Notes under the pieces: model-generated | What the model was told of the DNA's origin: nothing | Seen by the model: the letters and a program-made list of their open reading frames with translations, nothing else | Database searches by the model: none | Shown here: positions 1 through 12,510 of the stretch, piece after piece | Position numbering within the stretch: position 1 is the first letter of the stretch | Layout: each line of letters begins with the position of its first letter | Assembly (NCBI GenBank): GCA_905250115.1 | Contig: CAJNOI010000305.1 | Location: 19,457-83,456 of the forward strand | From: Adineta steineri | Lineage: Eukaryota; Rotifera; Eurotatoria; Adinetida; Adinetidae | Direction: 5' to 3' | DNA length: 64,000 bases | Program-made: the position numbers and the translations under genes

Positions 1-862
1 AACAAAAATAATTGATCTTTATTAAATGAAAGAAATACTCATTTTTATTATTTTTTAAACTCACTTGAATGATCAAAAAACCAATAACCACCACCTATAA
101 AAATATATTTTACTTTTCATTATAATTTATTGAATACATACCACCATAGTTAACAAAAATCATAACCATAAGTGAAAATCCTCGAAAAGTATCCAAAGAA
201 CGAAGACGTTTTGGTAAAGCTCGTCTAGTACGATTATTCGATGCATTTATAGCTTCTTGTTGTATATTTTCTAATGAACTGAGTGTTCTTATATTAAGAT
301 TATCATCGGTTGCTTGAGAATGGAAAATAATCGTATAGAAATGATTAAAATGCCGACGACAATGTAGATGATGCCAAAGTTGAACAAGAACAGTATACAA
401 GATAACGGTTATAATACCAAGAATAGCGGGTGTCCAATAATAGCTTAGAGTACCAATTTGTTCTATAGAACACATGATATTAGTTGATGTATTCTGCATA
501 ATACTGAGCACATAGGTACCATTTTCAGAAAATTTGTACGATGCAAATTGACATAGTAATGATGAATTAGACGATGATAGACGAAGTTCCAAGTCATAGG
601 CATATTTGGTATCGATAATTCGAGATGCACTCTTGTTTGATGCAACTACCATCAGTCTTTTAAGATCACAGCCTTCACACTCAACTTGATTGCCGTATAA
701 TGTAATACCATTTGAATTATTCGTGTTATGTATAATCAAATAGGCTTCATCCATGGACGGTGGGTCTGAGGGATCATCTTTAATAGTGTGTTTTTTACAA
801 GAGATGTCTTGAATAAAAAACAATCCAATAATAACAATTAAAACTGAATAATGAACAGTCAT
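1..862 (-). CDS. HGSNAT: Heparan-alpha-glucosaminide N-acetyltransferase-like, 5' part
   Basis: This is the N-terminal part of an HGSNAT-like lysosomal membrane enzyme, which transfers acetyl from cytosolic acetyl-CoA to terminal glucosamine of heparan sulfate. Exon 1 (862-142) encodes a signal peptide, an N-glycosylation-rich luminal domain, a first membrane segment near residues 140-160, and the family block RLRSLDTFRGFSLMVMIFVN. Exon 2 (94-65, 30 nt) continues it as GGGYWFFDHS, and a GT donor at 64-63 leads into an intron running off the window. Both junctions keep phase (exon 1 ends phase 1, exon 2 completes a Gly codon). The invariant R-G-F and NYGGGGYWFFDHS motifs make the family call firm. 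The catalytic membrane domain lies beyond coordinate 1, so activity cannot be judged. Confidence 0.88.
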
Positions 863-1279
863 GTCTTTCTAATCGTCTAAATAAAAGAATAGTATATTAG
901 TTCATATTTATCAAAGAAATTTGAATTAAATCTCTTTTTCAATGAAAACAATAATATTCTGTCCAATTTGACCAGGCTGAGGACTAACTCACCTAAACTT
1001 CTTTTTATTCAAAAAAATAACCTTGTGCTATCTATCTTGTTTGCCTATAGAAGCATCTTGAAAAAAAAACAAGCTGTTGCTGCAGAGACATTTTTATCAA
1101 TTTTACTTTAAAGAGGTAGATAACGGACTGTTTTATGTTTATATCACATTATTACTTCTTACAACAGAGAATAATATCAACACATTATTTAATACCTATA
1201 TACATAACTGATAGGGTGTAGGTGGATTTGACTTGATGAGAATATACACATATTTAAAGATGTACATGAGTTATATTTA
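863..1279. other. Intergenic, HGSNAT 5' flank / RNA ligase 3' flank
   Basis: No gene seen. A minus-strand AATAAA lies at about 1278-1273, just past the RNA ligase stop. A single telomere-like half arm (AGGGTGTAGGTGGA) sits near 1215 without a partner arm. Confidence 0.6.
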
Positions 1280-2545
1280 TTATATCGTAATTAACAAATG
1301 AAGATATTTTTCAAATATAAATTTTCTTGTATTATCTATATTTCGCTGTCTTAAAATATTTCGTACAGCTGTACATTTATGTTCGTTGTCTAACTGATTC
1401 CAGTTGATACCTTGATTTAGTTGAAATAGTTTAGTGAATATTAATCTTTTTCTATCTTGATTTGGCTTTCCTGATGATGGATATTCCTTATTTAAATTAT
1501 CAAAAAAAGTCTTGGTTTCACTGCTATATAATTTTGTAAATTCATTAATTAACTGTGGAATTATTGATTCTTCAATACGTCTTTCAATTTCATTGTATTC
1601 TTGTATAAACTTTGGAAAATAATTTAAATATTCTTGTTGTTCACCTTGTAACCAAATACTTAAACAAAATTGTCCTGTTTTATTTTCATTTTCTACTCCA
1701 ACAGTTCCATAATGAACAATTAAATATGAAGGACTTTTAATTTTAATACGATGATAATTCCGCGTGTCACATGCCACAATACCTTCTCCTTCCATAAAAC
1801 TCATTTGATTTACGTACTCTACACATTGATTTAGTTGTGAAAACTGAAATGAACGTGGTTTAGGTATCCCAATGTCAGTTTCTATTTCTTCCAGTGTCGA
1901 CATATCGCGAGTACCCAAATGATACAACATTGGTTTTTCATATTGTATTACAATTCTATAATCTGGATGAACACGTTCGAAAAAATATGCATATCTTTGA
2001 TTTAATTTTGAATAATCAAATCCAGCTTCTAACGCTGCTTCTTGCCATAGTTGTTCATTTGTTTTACCACAATCAGTATATTTCTTTCGTAATTGTTTAA
2101 TATCAATACGACTATTACTACTTACATACCATTCATTTTGAAAAAAATATACTTTAAAAAATGAACCATCCATTTTTGCAGTGTAGGATGTCCAATTATC
2201 ATTCGTAGTAGTAGCATTTGGTTCATTATAATTCCAGAATTTATGAAACGGTAAACAAACCAATCGATAAGGTGGCATTTTCTCATAGACTGCACCACGA
2301 TTTTGTGCTAGTATAGTTTTTTGTTCTTCTGTACCACGTGTCCATAAATGACTCCCATGTATGTATTTAGCACAAAATAACTTGTCAGTTTCATCAATTA
2401 CTAGACCATATTTTGTTTGTAAAAGTTCGCGAGCATCTGACCATTCTAGATTAGCAATAATTTTTGGCAAAAGAATTGAATCACACATTATCCTATAATC
2501 TATAAATAAAACACAATCAAAAGTAGAAAAAAAACAATCTCTCAT
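1280..2545 (-). CDS. T4 Rnl1-type ATP-dependent RNA ligase
   Basis: RNA ligases of this type seal 5'-phosphate and 3'-hydroxyl RNA ends through a lysyl-AMP intermediate. The 421-residue product carries the nucleotidyltransferase motifs in order. Before motif I there is an RGAVYEKMP stretch and a PFHKFWNYNE stretch typical of Rnl1. Motif I is KMDGS with the predicted adenylated lysine at residue 124. Motif III is YFFERVHPDYRIV at about 187-199. Motif IV is EGEGIV at 252-257, and motif V is KIKS at 268-271. T4 Rnl1 is about 374 residues, so length is compatible. The ORF is uninterrupted, unlike many neighbours. The start is uncertain: ATG at 2545 or the in-frame ATG at 2488, which begins MCDSILLPKII. 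Enzyme family is clear; the biological role (RNA repair, tRNA halves) is inference. A single exon plus a phage/bacterial-type family suggests horizontal origin. Confidence 0.85.
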   Translation of the reverse strand: MRDCFFSTFDCVLFIDYRIMCDSILLPKIIANLEWSDARELLQTKYGLVIDETDKLFCAKYIHGSHLWTRGTEEQKTILAQNRGAVYEKMPPYRLVCLPFHKFWNYNEPNATTTNDNWTSYTAKMDGSFFKVYFFQNEWYVSSNSRIDIKQLRKKYTDCGKTNEQLWQEAALEAGFDYSKLNQRYAYFFERVHPDYRIVIQYEKPMLYHLGTRDMSTLEEIETDIGIPKPRSFQFSQLNQCVEYVNQMSFMEGEGIVACDTRNYHRIKIKSPSYLIVHYGTVGVENENKTGQFCLSIWLQGEQQEYLNYFPKFIQEYNEIERRIEESIIPQLINEFTKLYSSETKTFFDNLNKEYPSSGKPNQDRKRLIFTKLFQLNQGINWNQLDNEHKCTAVRNILRQRNIDNTRKFIFEKYLHLLITI

Positions 2546-3576
2546 TGATATTTATTATATTTTTTTTCTTTTTATGCGTTCTGTTGTAGATGACGTAGTC
2601 TTGCAGTAATGACAACATGATGATGCAATACAACTCAGTTATAGACAAGCATTGAAAAAAACGACGTTTTCTTATTCTTGATGATGGATAATAATTAATA
2701 ATAATATTATTTTCTCATCGATCAATTAAACTGATTTCTGGTGAACTAAATACATATAAGATAAAAAAATCTCTCTGCTTCAGTATAGAACAAATCATTG
2801 CATTTTTTTTCATTTTCAAATAATAAAATCACTTTAATAACCGTTAATAAATCTTTTTAGAATACTCATAACTGCTAATATTTAGTGGTTTTCGCTTTAT
2901 CTGTCTTACGCAAAAAGTAAATGCAGAGTATATTTTTAAAAAATTTTATCAGAAAAATTGTTGATTGAGCTGAAGTATAATTTTCAATAAATTCAGTACT
3001 TATTATCTGATGAAACGTTCGCTTTACCAGCTTTGAAGATAAAGTGAATGTTAGAGATAAAAATATAGGCGCTGTAACAGAGACAATCTCATTCTTGATC
3101 CGAGTAGAGTCGATATACTAGAGTATTGTGAGTTTCGTCATGAATAAACATCGAGAGACAACTTCAAATTTCCATCACAACTTAAAATACATTCTTGTCT
3201 TAAATAGAATCATTGTAAAAACATTGATCCTCACATTTATTTCTCTTATATATTAGAATGACTCTCACTGTATCGTGATGATGATAAAGCTTTTTATTTA
3301 TCCATTTTAATATTAAAAAAAGATTTATGAGGTATATTTAATTAAATTTCTATACGACGTAATATATATCTATATATAATGAAAATAAATCTAACATTTT
3401 GATTCATACAAAATTAATATGTCAGTTTCAGACTTCATTCACTTAGCTGTCATATACTGATACTTCAAAAACATGACTTTTGTTTATCTTTCTATCTCTT
3501 TTGACGTGTTTATCTTATTGAATAATAAATATAACTTATTATTTTCTTTTATAATCAGAATAGAAAGAGTATTTTA
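2546..3576. other. Intergenic between divergent genes
   Basis: Shared 5' flank of the RNA ligase (-) and a GPCR (+). Very A+T-rich. I see no ORF with coding character and no repeat. Confidence 0.6.
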
Positions 3577-4473
3577 ATGGTGGCAAATATTGAATCATGG
3601 TTTATTCCTTTCGATGTATTTATGATCATATGTATCAGTTTAGTTGTTATACTTGCTATAATATTTTTAATTATTATTATAATTGATAGAGCATGTCATA
3701 CAGTTCCAATGATGCTAATTGCTAATTTATGTTTAGCTGAATTTCTATTTGGAAGTGATCTATTGAGTATGGTTATATTTACATTGAGAAATGATCTTTA
3801 TCAAATTGATCATGATGATATATTTTGCAACTTTCGAGGTTATCTTAGTTATGTTGGTTATGCTTTACAAAATTATTGTTTTTTATTACAATCAATCTAC
3901 CGGTATCTAACAGTTATTTATCCAACCGATCTATTTTATCAATCAACAAAATTTCAATGTTTTCTTATTTGTCTAACATGGCTATTTTCATTTATATATG
4001 CTATTCCATTTATTTTAATGAATCAAATAAAATTCAATCTTGATAATCAAATATGTCAAATGCCTTTAGGATTTTCTTTCTTTGGAATTTATACAGCACT
4101 TTGTATCTATGGAATTCCTATATCATTGATTATGATGGTGTATTTTAAATTAGTTCAATATGTTAAAGAAATGAATAAACGAGCAATGGCAACTAATATT
4201 TTAATGCGTGCTGAACGAGAATTAAAAATGCTTCGACGTACAGTAATAATTGTATTAATTATAATTATAATTGGTTTACCTTATGGAATATTTTCTTTCA
4301 TGGCATTTTTTACTAATCCACCAAAATATTATATTCGAATTGCTTTTATATTCGTTGATGCATCATTATTAATTGTTATGATTGCTCTTTTCAATTTTAC
4401 AGAACCACTTAAAACATCTATAATCAGGAGATTAAATATAAGAAATAATACCGTAGTAATAGCGATAACATAA
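3577..4473 (+). CDS. Orphan rhodopsin-like seven-transmembrane receptor
   Basis: A single-exon 298-residue membrane protein with seven hydrophobic segments: about 14-37, 47-70, 90-110, 128-148, 166-188, 220-243 and 250-275. The end of TM3 reads QSIYRYLTVIYP, a DRY-box variant in which Asp is replaced by Tyr. TM2 has NLCLAEFLFGSDLL, close to the conserved N-L-x-x-x-D of class A receptors. TM7 lacks NPxxY and reads FNFTEPLK. The C-tail is very short. Two cysteines (CNF before TM3 and the extracellular CQM) could form the usual disulfide. This matches the large, ligand-unknown receptor sets of rotifers. It belongs to a different subfamily from the receptors at 14443 and 18132. Ligand and coupling cannot be inferred. 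Confidence 0.8.
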   Translation: MVANIESWFIPFDVFMIICISLVVILAIIFLIIIIIDRACHTVPMMLIANLCLAEFLFGSDLLSMVIFTLRNDLYQIDHDDIFCNFRGYLSYVGYALQNYCFLLQSIYRYLTVIYPTDLFYQSTKFQCFLICLTWLFSFIYAIPFILMNQIKFNLDNQICQMPLGFSFFGIYTALCIYGIPISLIMMVYFKLVQYVKEMNKRAMATNILMRAERELKMLRRTVIIVLIIIIIGLPYGIFSFMAFFTNPPKYYIRIAFIFVDASLLIVMIALFNFTEPLKTSIIRRLNIRNNTVVIAIT

Positions 4474-5614
4474 TTAATTAAAATGAAAAGAAGTGTATAT
4501 ATATATAAACATGACCATTCGTCTGCTACACCTTTTTTATATCTTTTATTGTTTTTAATTTCTACACTGAACATAAAGATCTTGATTTTGAATTCTTTAT
4601 TGAATTGAAATTCATATTTAGAATAACATTGCACTTGATGATTTTTGCATCTTCCTTAGGTCTTTGCCAACTATATAATTTATATAATAATTCAAATATG
4701 CAGCATTCGAAAAATAAATTTAACTTTTTTCCTGTTAATTATCCAAGTTGATAATGCTTAATGATATCTAATCGTTGAATTTTTATATGTAACATTTCAA
4801 TTAATTGACTATGCTATTGACGATAATTTTTAAGAAAAATTATTTATTAAAAATAACGTAATCATGGTGTATATTTGTATCCCTATCCCCAATGATCAGA
4901 TTTTTTATTGGTGTAGTACATAATCAGAAAACAAAGGATATGCATGATTAAGTATTGAGTTATATTTGATAAACGAAAACAGAAGATATGATTCAAATTG
5001 ATCTAACATTGAACAAATAACAGCTATTAGAAATCTATACATATTAGCTAATTAATTTGATGTGAATATTTCAAAAATAAATGGTCTGAAAGTGTCAATG
5101 CATTTCATATTTTAGTGAGTTCTTAATATTAGTCATTACTATATTCATCCTTTATTTATTGAGACTAAATATTGAGTAAAGAAGAAAGTATATATGTCGT
5201 ATTTTTGTTTTTGTTTTCTAACGTCGTCATTAGAATGAAAAATGCAAATAATTACAAATAGAAGAATATCTGCAGCCGCAGTAGAGCGTTGTCTATTGTT
5301 ACATAAAATCTATAGCGAATTATTTTATTTTTTACATATACTAAAACACATTAGGTATACACCACGTTTTTGTTCTTCCTGTTGGACCAAATAATGAAAA
5401 GAAAAGAATATTTTTTCTTCTTTTTTTCTTCTTTATATTGAGCATGACGCATAGTGATACTTGCAAGTACAACGCATCGTGATCGAGTACGATAGAGTAT
5501 ATACGGACAACAGAGAGAAAGATAAAAAAATATGCACTTTTTAGGTAATATCATTTATTTTAGATATAATATTATATTTTCTATCCGCTAACAAGAGTAA
5601 TTAGAAATCGGTTC
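4474..5614. other. Intergenic upstream of phospholipase D
   Basis: No convincing gene. Small open frames near 4330-4630 and 5350-5550 on the minus strand are low-complexity and I do not regard them as coding. Confidence 0.55.
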
Positions 5615-8600
5615 ATGACTGAAAATGATCAATTTGAAGGTATCGATGATCTTGTTCAAAGTACAGAAGATGCAGTCGAATTTAACCTAATCAAAGGTAA
5701 GTTCATATTGATTTAATCTTAATTTATCGTTGTTTTTCAGACAATATGGAGCGAACAGACACGGAATATTTACCAGATTCAGATTGGAATTACGAAGCAA
5801 AATTCGAAGAACTTGTACAAGCCATTTCCATTAATAACAATGGTTTGACTTTTTCTTGTATCTCTCAAGTTAATATACTTAAAAATAGATGAACAAAATG
5901 ATAACACGTCTATATTTGATCTGCCAGTTCAAGTTACTAAAATAGAAGCAGAAAAAATCCATAATCCAATAACAGATTTTCGCCATCCTTACTTGTAAGT
6001 TATTTTTAATGAAATAAAAAATAATTTCGATTTACTACTCATCTGCAGTTCATATAGGTATACAATAAGTATTCGTTCTGGTTCTGCATATGAATGGGCA
6101 ATTAAAAAACGTTATAAACATTTTATTGAACTTCATAAAGATCTTCTAGATTACGCTCAATTTCGTACAGACAAAATACAATACAATTTAAATACGTATG
6201 CTAATAAATTCCTTTTAAAGACAAGATAATATTTGATATTGTAAATTTCAGAGCAAGATTATCTACAACAGATATTGATGATATGAGTGATTATTCCATA
6301 ATTGATGAGGAACAGCTTGATTTTCCAATTAATAATGATCATATTTCATTCACTTCCAAATCTTCTAATGACGAACAATGTGTAAAGATTATTGATGTTT
6401 TTCTTTTTCTTCTATGATTTTATTTGTATAATTTTAGAAAATATTACAAGAATATCTCAATAAAATTCTTAAACATCCAAAACTTCGTGAACATCATGCT
6501 GTGGTAATAATAGATGTATTGTATTAGATCTTTTTACATAAAATATTTTTTTTATCAATAGACAAACTTTCTGGAAATTAGTCATCTTTCATTTGCACTA
6601 GGATTGGGAAAAAGTTTACAAGAAGGTGATCTTTTAAAACGATCAAAAAATATTCATCATGAACATTCAATTTTTCTTCGAACACCTTTTCTATTGGATA
6701 AATATAAATCTCATCATGGTCGAAAATGGTTTGTTATCAAAGATTCCTATTTTGTCAATATGGAATCTGATTCAATCGTTGATGATATTCCCATGCTTGT
6801 TGATCGAGCATTTTCTATTGAACAAGGTTTTTGGAAGACAAAAACTAAGAATGGAATTCGAATAGAAAATTTACAACATTTAATGATTATTAAATGTCAA
6901 AGTGAAGATGAACGAGATGTTTGGTTTAATTCTTTATTAGAACTCAAGACAAAATCTATTTTTACTCAACAACATCGGTTTTTTTCATTTGCACCAGTAA
7001 GACGACAACAATATGCTCAATGGTTTGTTCAATATTTCCGTATTCTATTTAGTAAATCTATTCTGTTTTCTATTGCAAAAAACAAAAGGTTTATCAATGG
7101 TCAGTCGTATACGGAAGCACTAGTCAAAGCTATATTAGCAGCCCGTGAAGAAATTTTTATTACTGATTGGTGGCTTTCACCAGAAATAATGCTTATTCGT
7201 CCATTTCAAGACGATTCAATGCGACTTGATAATCTTCTTGGTAGACGAGCTGTAAGTTCTTAGAATAATTTTACAGATATTTGTTTTGCAAAAAAAAATC
7301 AATAAATAGGAGGAAGGTATTCGTATTTATGTGTTAATATACAATGATATTGAATCAACTATGGGTTTAAATAGCCGACATTCGAAAAGAAAATTAATTT
7401 CAAAAAGTCCAATAAAGAAAAATATCAAAGTAATTTTTCTTTACTCATTATTTTTCTTGATCTTAACATATAGTGGAATTAAAAGGTTATTCAACATCCA
7501 CATCGTCGATTGTCATCTGGATTAAAAACATCATTTCTTTTTTCACCTCATGAAAAATTAGTCATTATTGATCAACGGTTAGCTTTTATTGGAGGCATGG
7601 ATCTTTGTTTCGGTCGATGGGATAATCATAATTATCGGTTAGTCATAGCGATAGATATTAAGTCATAGATTACATTTTGAATAGATTGATAGATTTGGGC
7701 GATGAAAATATCACGGAATTGAAACTTCCAGGTCAACTGACCACTGAACCTACTACGAATAAACATACAGTAAGAATACACTTGATTATTCACATCATTC
7801 AATAGATTCTACTTATCTCTGAGAGATAGTATTTAAATATGATTTATTTGATATTTTATAGAAGACAAGGAATTTTGAAAAAAATGTACCCGATCCATCG
7901 TATTGTGACACACAAGCAAATGTTACTAAAAGTATTGTATACTTTGATTGTATGATTTCGAAATTATTTTCTTTCTTGTTTATTTCATAGAGGTAACAAA
8001 GAAAGAATCTTCAAATGAAGACAACGAACTTCAAAAGCAAGCTAATGGGCATGAAAAGAAATGGCGAAGAATTTTGAAAGTAGTATTTTATTTATAGATA
8101 CTTTATATGTTCTCTTTTTTGGAATGGTAGATAAATAGAAAAAGTGATAGTGATGATTCATCAGATCCAGAACAAGACGTAATAGTTAATACACAACCTA
8201 GAACTGATGTTGACGTTACATCTATAACAAATGACAAATGTTATTTATTTCCAGGCAAAGATTATGCAAATTATTACGAAAAAGATTTTGAAGCTCTTGA
8301 AAAATATGATGAAGGTGGTTTGCAAATATTTCTCTTGTTCTTATTCATTTTGAATACTTCATTGTTTTTGCATTTCAGACTATATTGATCGAAAAAGTGC
8401 ACCACGATTACCTTGGCATGATGAGATATTAGTTGTTGCAGGTGAAGCTGCAAGAGATTGTGCAAGACATTTTATTCAACGCTGGAACATTCATAAGGTT
8501 ATATTTTTGATTTAGAGAAAACATTTCTCTATTAATTTCTTCTTATTATTATTTAATTATTTAGAGAGATAACTATCGTCTTAATGAATCCTATCCATAT

Positions 8601-10027
8601 CTTCTTCCAAAAACATATGACGATGCTGAATTAGTAGATACATCTTTACTTCGTTCAATACTTCCGGATAATCGACCTCCAATTTGTATTGATGCGCAAT
8701 GTATTCGCTCTAGTTCTTATTGGTCATCTGGTATTCGTACTGTTGAACATTCATCTGAAAATGCTTATGTTGATATGATTAATAATGCTCAACATTTTAT
8801 TTATATCGAAGTATGTTTTTTATTTTTTCGTTTTCGAAGTTTTAATATACTTCATTAAAAAAAAATAATAGAATCAATTTTTTATTACAATTGCTGATGA
8901 TACAATAGTTAAAAATAAGATTGCTGATGCATTGTATCGACGTATCATTCGTGCATGTGTCGAGAAAGAAAAATTTCGTATATATGTTATTTTACCATTA
9001 TTAGCTGCTTTTTCTGATACTAATTCTGTTCGAGCTGTATTTTATTTTATCATGAGATCAATCAATAAAGGTGAAATGTCACTCTATCAACGATTAAAAC
9101 AAAATGGTAAAATTAGTAATATTAATTTATACAAATCTTTATTTGATATGATTGTAGGTGTACCTAGTCCTGAAGAATATATTACATTTTATGGTATGCG
9201 AAATTGGGATATATTGATGGGTAATTTAGTAAGTATTGATATTTTATTTCATATTGAATTTAATTAAATTTTTTGTTATATAGGTAACAGAAATAATATA
9301 TGTACATGCAAAATTAATGATTGTTGATGATCAAATGTGTATTTGTGGATCAGCTAATCTAAATGATCGATCTCTTCTAGGTACTCGAGATTCAGAAGTT
9401 TGTTTAGTTGTTAATGATCTTGAAATGATCGATTCTCATTTAAATGGTCAAATGACAAAAGTAGGACGTTTCTGTTCAACATGGCGAAAAACATTATTCA
9501 GGTTTTTGACTTTCTTTTTATATTGATTTTATTTCGTTTATGTTTCTATCTCTTTACAGACATATATTGGGCATTAAAAATGAAGAGGAAATAAATGTTG
9601 ATGATCCATGTACAGATGAATTTTATGAATATTTTCGTCGAATAGCAAAAAATAATACACAAATTTATGAAGAAGTATTTAATACAATACCTACTAATCA
9701 AGTACGACAATATGATGATATTGAAGCTTATTCTCAACGATCGAGTTTAAAAGATACTGATCCTCAAACAGTAACTATAGTTTTTTTAAGTAGATTTTCT
9801 TGAGATTCTCATACTTATTTTTTAGGCTTATAATAAATGCAAACAAATTCAAGGATATATTGTAGAATTTCCAATAGAATTTCTTACCGATGATGGTATT
9901 ATGCCTAAATTGATTACATCACAAGGTTCGTATTTTTATTGTTTAATTACAACTTAATACTATTTTGAAAATTTAAAATTTATTTCTTTTCATTTCAGGT
10001 GTTGCACCAAGTTCATTGTGGACATAA
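5615..10027 (+). CDS. PLD1: Phospholipase D1/2-type PX-PH-HKD enzyme, complete, 20 exons
   Basis: Hydrolyses phosphatidylcholine to phosphatidic acid and choline; animal PLD1/2 acts at endomembranes and the plasma membrane. Exons: 5615-5696, 5741-5842, 5889-5994, 6058-6195, 6252-6381, 6438-6503, 6562-7251, 7310-7429, 7486-7637, 7685-7769, 7862-7931, 7991-8079, 8131-8314, 8379-8497, 8565-8810, 8872-9228, 9284-9501, 9560-9770, 9826-9925, 9999-10027. All phases agree and give 1097 residues (human PLD1 is about 1074). A PX domain starts near residue 97 ([11 protein letters not shown]), then [12 protein letters not shown], then a PH domain at about 225-335. The two catalytic motifs are HEKLVIID (His500) and HAKLMIVD (His920), both intact. 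An acidic, lysine-rich linker separates them. The C-terminus ends SSLWT, as in the family. The exon 4 acceptor was chosen at 6057 over 6048 because it restores the PX consensus. AATAAA at 10031. Confidence 0.93.
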
Positions 10028-10802
10028 ACTAATAAAATTATTTTACATACTTTGATATACTTTTTTATACACGTTTCTCTTTCATTGTATAACATAAACT
10101 TTAATATCATAGTAAAAGTGTAGTCGCTGAATTTTATAATTTCTTCTATAAAAATATATTTATGAAAGTAAAAAGATATTTTAAACTAATTTTTAACGAT
10201 CATATTTAGATATGAAGCAGCAACAGCAATATGTAATTTTGACTTGTAGTCTCTCTTGATCTGTTGTTTTATCATAATATAATAACAAAAGATTTCAATG
10301 TCAAAATTAATCGTTTAATAGGAAATATTCACGATATGTTATAAAATAAATATCATGTAGTTTTATTGGTTATATGTTATTAAATCGCAATAAATTGTAT
10401 TTCATTCTTTTTGTCATAATTAGTCACCTTTTTTACGTTGTTTTACTATTCGATCTTATGGAATGCCTTCGTTCGATTTTGAACAAAAATGAATACAAAA
10501 GAAAGTCATTCAACCTTTGTTGGTTATAACCAAAAACACAATATTGATGTCCATTATATACCATTTTATAACAATAAAACTATATCAACAAAAATGTTGT
10601 GTACAGTCGTTATGTTTGTTCTATGATTTTGTAATTGACAACATTCTTCTTCGTTCTTCTTCTTTCAATAAGTAATTACAACACCGTGTGAAATCTATAA
10701 TACAAAACAAACATTCAACGTATTTATTCCGAAGACAAAAAACAACACATCGTATAAGTCAACATAAAAGTTACACAACACACATTTAAGTAACAGTCTA
10801 CA
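10028..10802. other. Intergenic downstream of phospholipase D
   Basis: The PLD polyadenylation signal is at 10031-10036. Otherwise A+T-rich with no ORF or repeat that I can support. Confidence 0.55.
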
Positions 10803-11279
10803 ATGACAAATCAAACCATCGCTACCTTGTTCATGTTACCGGTGGAACTTGTCTACCGAATTCTAGATCACCAAACATACTTTACAATTCTATGCTCAAT
10901 GAGAAAACGTATGTCAACGATTCAATAGCATCGTAGATACGTATCATAGATATCAGGTAAACTTAGATTATTTTTCATTATTACAATCTCTATTTAAATA
11001 GAATAACTTATAATTTCTTTGTTTCCAATCTCATGTAAAAATTTCACGTTTCAAATCAGGTATGATCTCATAAACATACAATGTTTGGATAAGAACGAAA
11101 AAATTAAAGGGACAAAATATTTTTATCGATTTTTTACGTGTATCTAAACACGTTTTTATCGACAGTTTTCCATCTAGACACTCATCAAACTGAATCTCGG
11201 AGGCAATGGAATCGGAGAGGATACCAGGCTTGAAATCATTGAATTTCTCGAACGCAATGGAAGAACAAGAACATCGTAA
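10803..11279 (+). pseudogene. F-box/leucine-rich-repeat protein remnant with a +1 frameshift
   Basis: The start (ATG 10803) gives an F-box opening, LFMLPVELVYRILDHQ, then ILCSMR. From there the frame is lost. One base earlier in phase, the sequence continues as ENVCQRFNSIVDTYHRYQ, ending near 10956, which is the usual continuation in rotifer F-box proteins. The shift maps to the AAAA run at about 10904-10907, one A too many. After a degraded stretch, the last piece (11181-11279) reads LIKLNLGGNGIGE and ends ERNGRTRTS-stop, a typical final leucine-rich repeat. So the two ends of an F-box/LRR gene survive with a short, broken middle. A homopolymer sequencing error could explain the frameshift, but not the missing repeats. 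Confidence 0.6.
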
Positions 11280-11474
11280 TTGTTAATAGTTAATATGTTT
11301 TGATAGCTGATACATACCTACTAATTGGATATGCGGATATTGTTTTTGTAGTATAATCTTTATAAATACCGTAAATAAAATTACTTATATTTCAACTTAA
11401 CTTAGATTGTAGTTTTGATCTTAATATGTAAAACGGATGAAATTTATAGTTGCATACATCTTAAAAGTGTAAAT

Positions 11475-11822
11475 ATGAATGTGGTATCTATCACCTCGCG
11501 ACCTACTCACTTTTTATTGGTGGACAAATACTCTGATTCATCATTGAAGCAGGATAACAGAGTGGACGATCATCACATTGCGGATGTTAAATACAGACTG
11601 TATTGGATTGAAGACATGAATTGTCTGAAGAATTACACGGTACCAGACGAGAACATGTGGGCCACAGAAAACCACAAACACCAGTATCGTCATTTTCGCC
11701 TGGCATATGAAAACAGCCACACGCACTGTTTGTGGAGCACTCAGCATATTGAGCTTTTTTTCACATATCTGAGATTTGATTTGAACTATGAAAGTGATAA
11801 ACTAATATATATAAACATATAA
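11475..11822 (+). CDS. Orphan ORF of higher GC content
   Basis: From ATG 11475 the ORF gives 115 residues (open back to 11415) that I do not recognise. The middle is Trp/His/Tyr-rich (RLYWIEDMNCLKNY, YRHFRLAYENSHTHCLW). Hand counting gives about 42% GC for 11521-11760, whereas the flanks are nearer 25-30%. That and the long open frame argue for real or recently real coding sequence. No obvious splice partner was found, and the C-terminal residues YINI look like read-through into non-coding sequence. It could be a fragment of a transferred gene or an exon of an unrecognised one. It follows the broken F-box/LRR gene by 0.2 kb. Confidence 0.35.
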   Translation: MNVVSITSRPTHFLLVDKYSDSSLKQDNRVDDHHIADVKYRLYWIEDMNCLKNYTVPDENMWATENHKHQYRHFRLAYENSHTHCLWSTQHIELFFTYLRFDLNYESDKLIYINI

Positions 11823-12510
11823 AATAGAATAGAAATCAAATCTGTTATACTAAAATATGAAATGAATTGATGTTAATAAAATTAATGATAAAAATCAATA
11901 GTTATTTACCTGAAAATAATGAAAACGATATAGCAATGAATCTTGATTGTAGTCATAGTTGATTTTAAAATAAGATAATATCATCAAAAAATGTATGCTT
12001 TTATTTCTAAAACACAGATGGTATCTTTAGTCAAATTTAATTGAAATATAACAGATGCATTTATTCACATATTAATAAATGGAAATTTAATATTCTTTTC
12101 ATTACTTCTAATCTTTTCGATTCTATTCTATGAAAAATACAATAAAAATGGAATTAACAAACGAATCAAAAGAGAAATTTAGAAAATTAAAATGATGTTT
12201 GAAAGTTGATCAGTTTCACATACAGAAGACATGATAACATTCTTAATATACAAATGAATTATAATATCGCATTTTAATGCTCGAAACACCTTGAGACTTT
12301 ATTAAAGTAATAGACTAGTGGAATCGTTTATTCAAAAAAAAATATTCAATACAAGAATATGATTATATATAAATTGGATGTGCTATATGTAAACTATTAA
12401 AATTATGTTTCATGTCTCTTATGAATATTAATGTAGTTTTGTCACTATTTATTTACGTTTTTCTTCAAAATAAACTAGTGGATGAGAAGGACTATGTGAT
12501 AGATGTTATC
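11823..12510. other. Intergenic
   Basis: Very A+T-rich with no gene or repeat that I can support. Confidence 0.5.
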
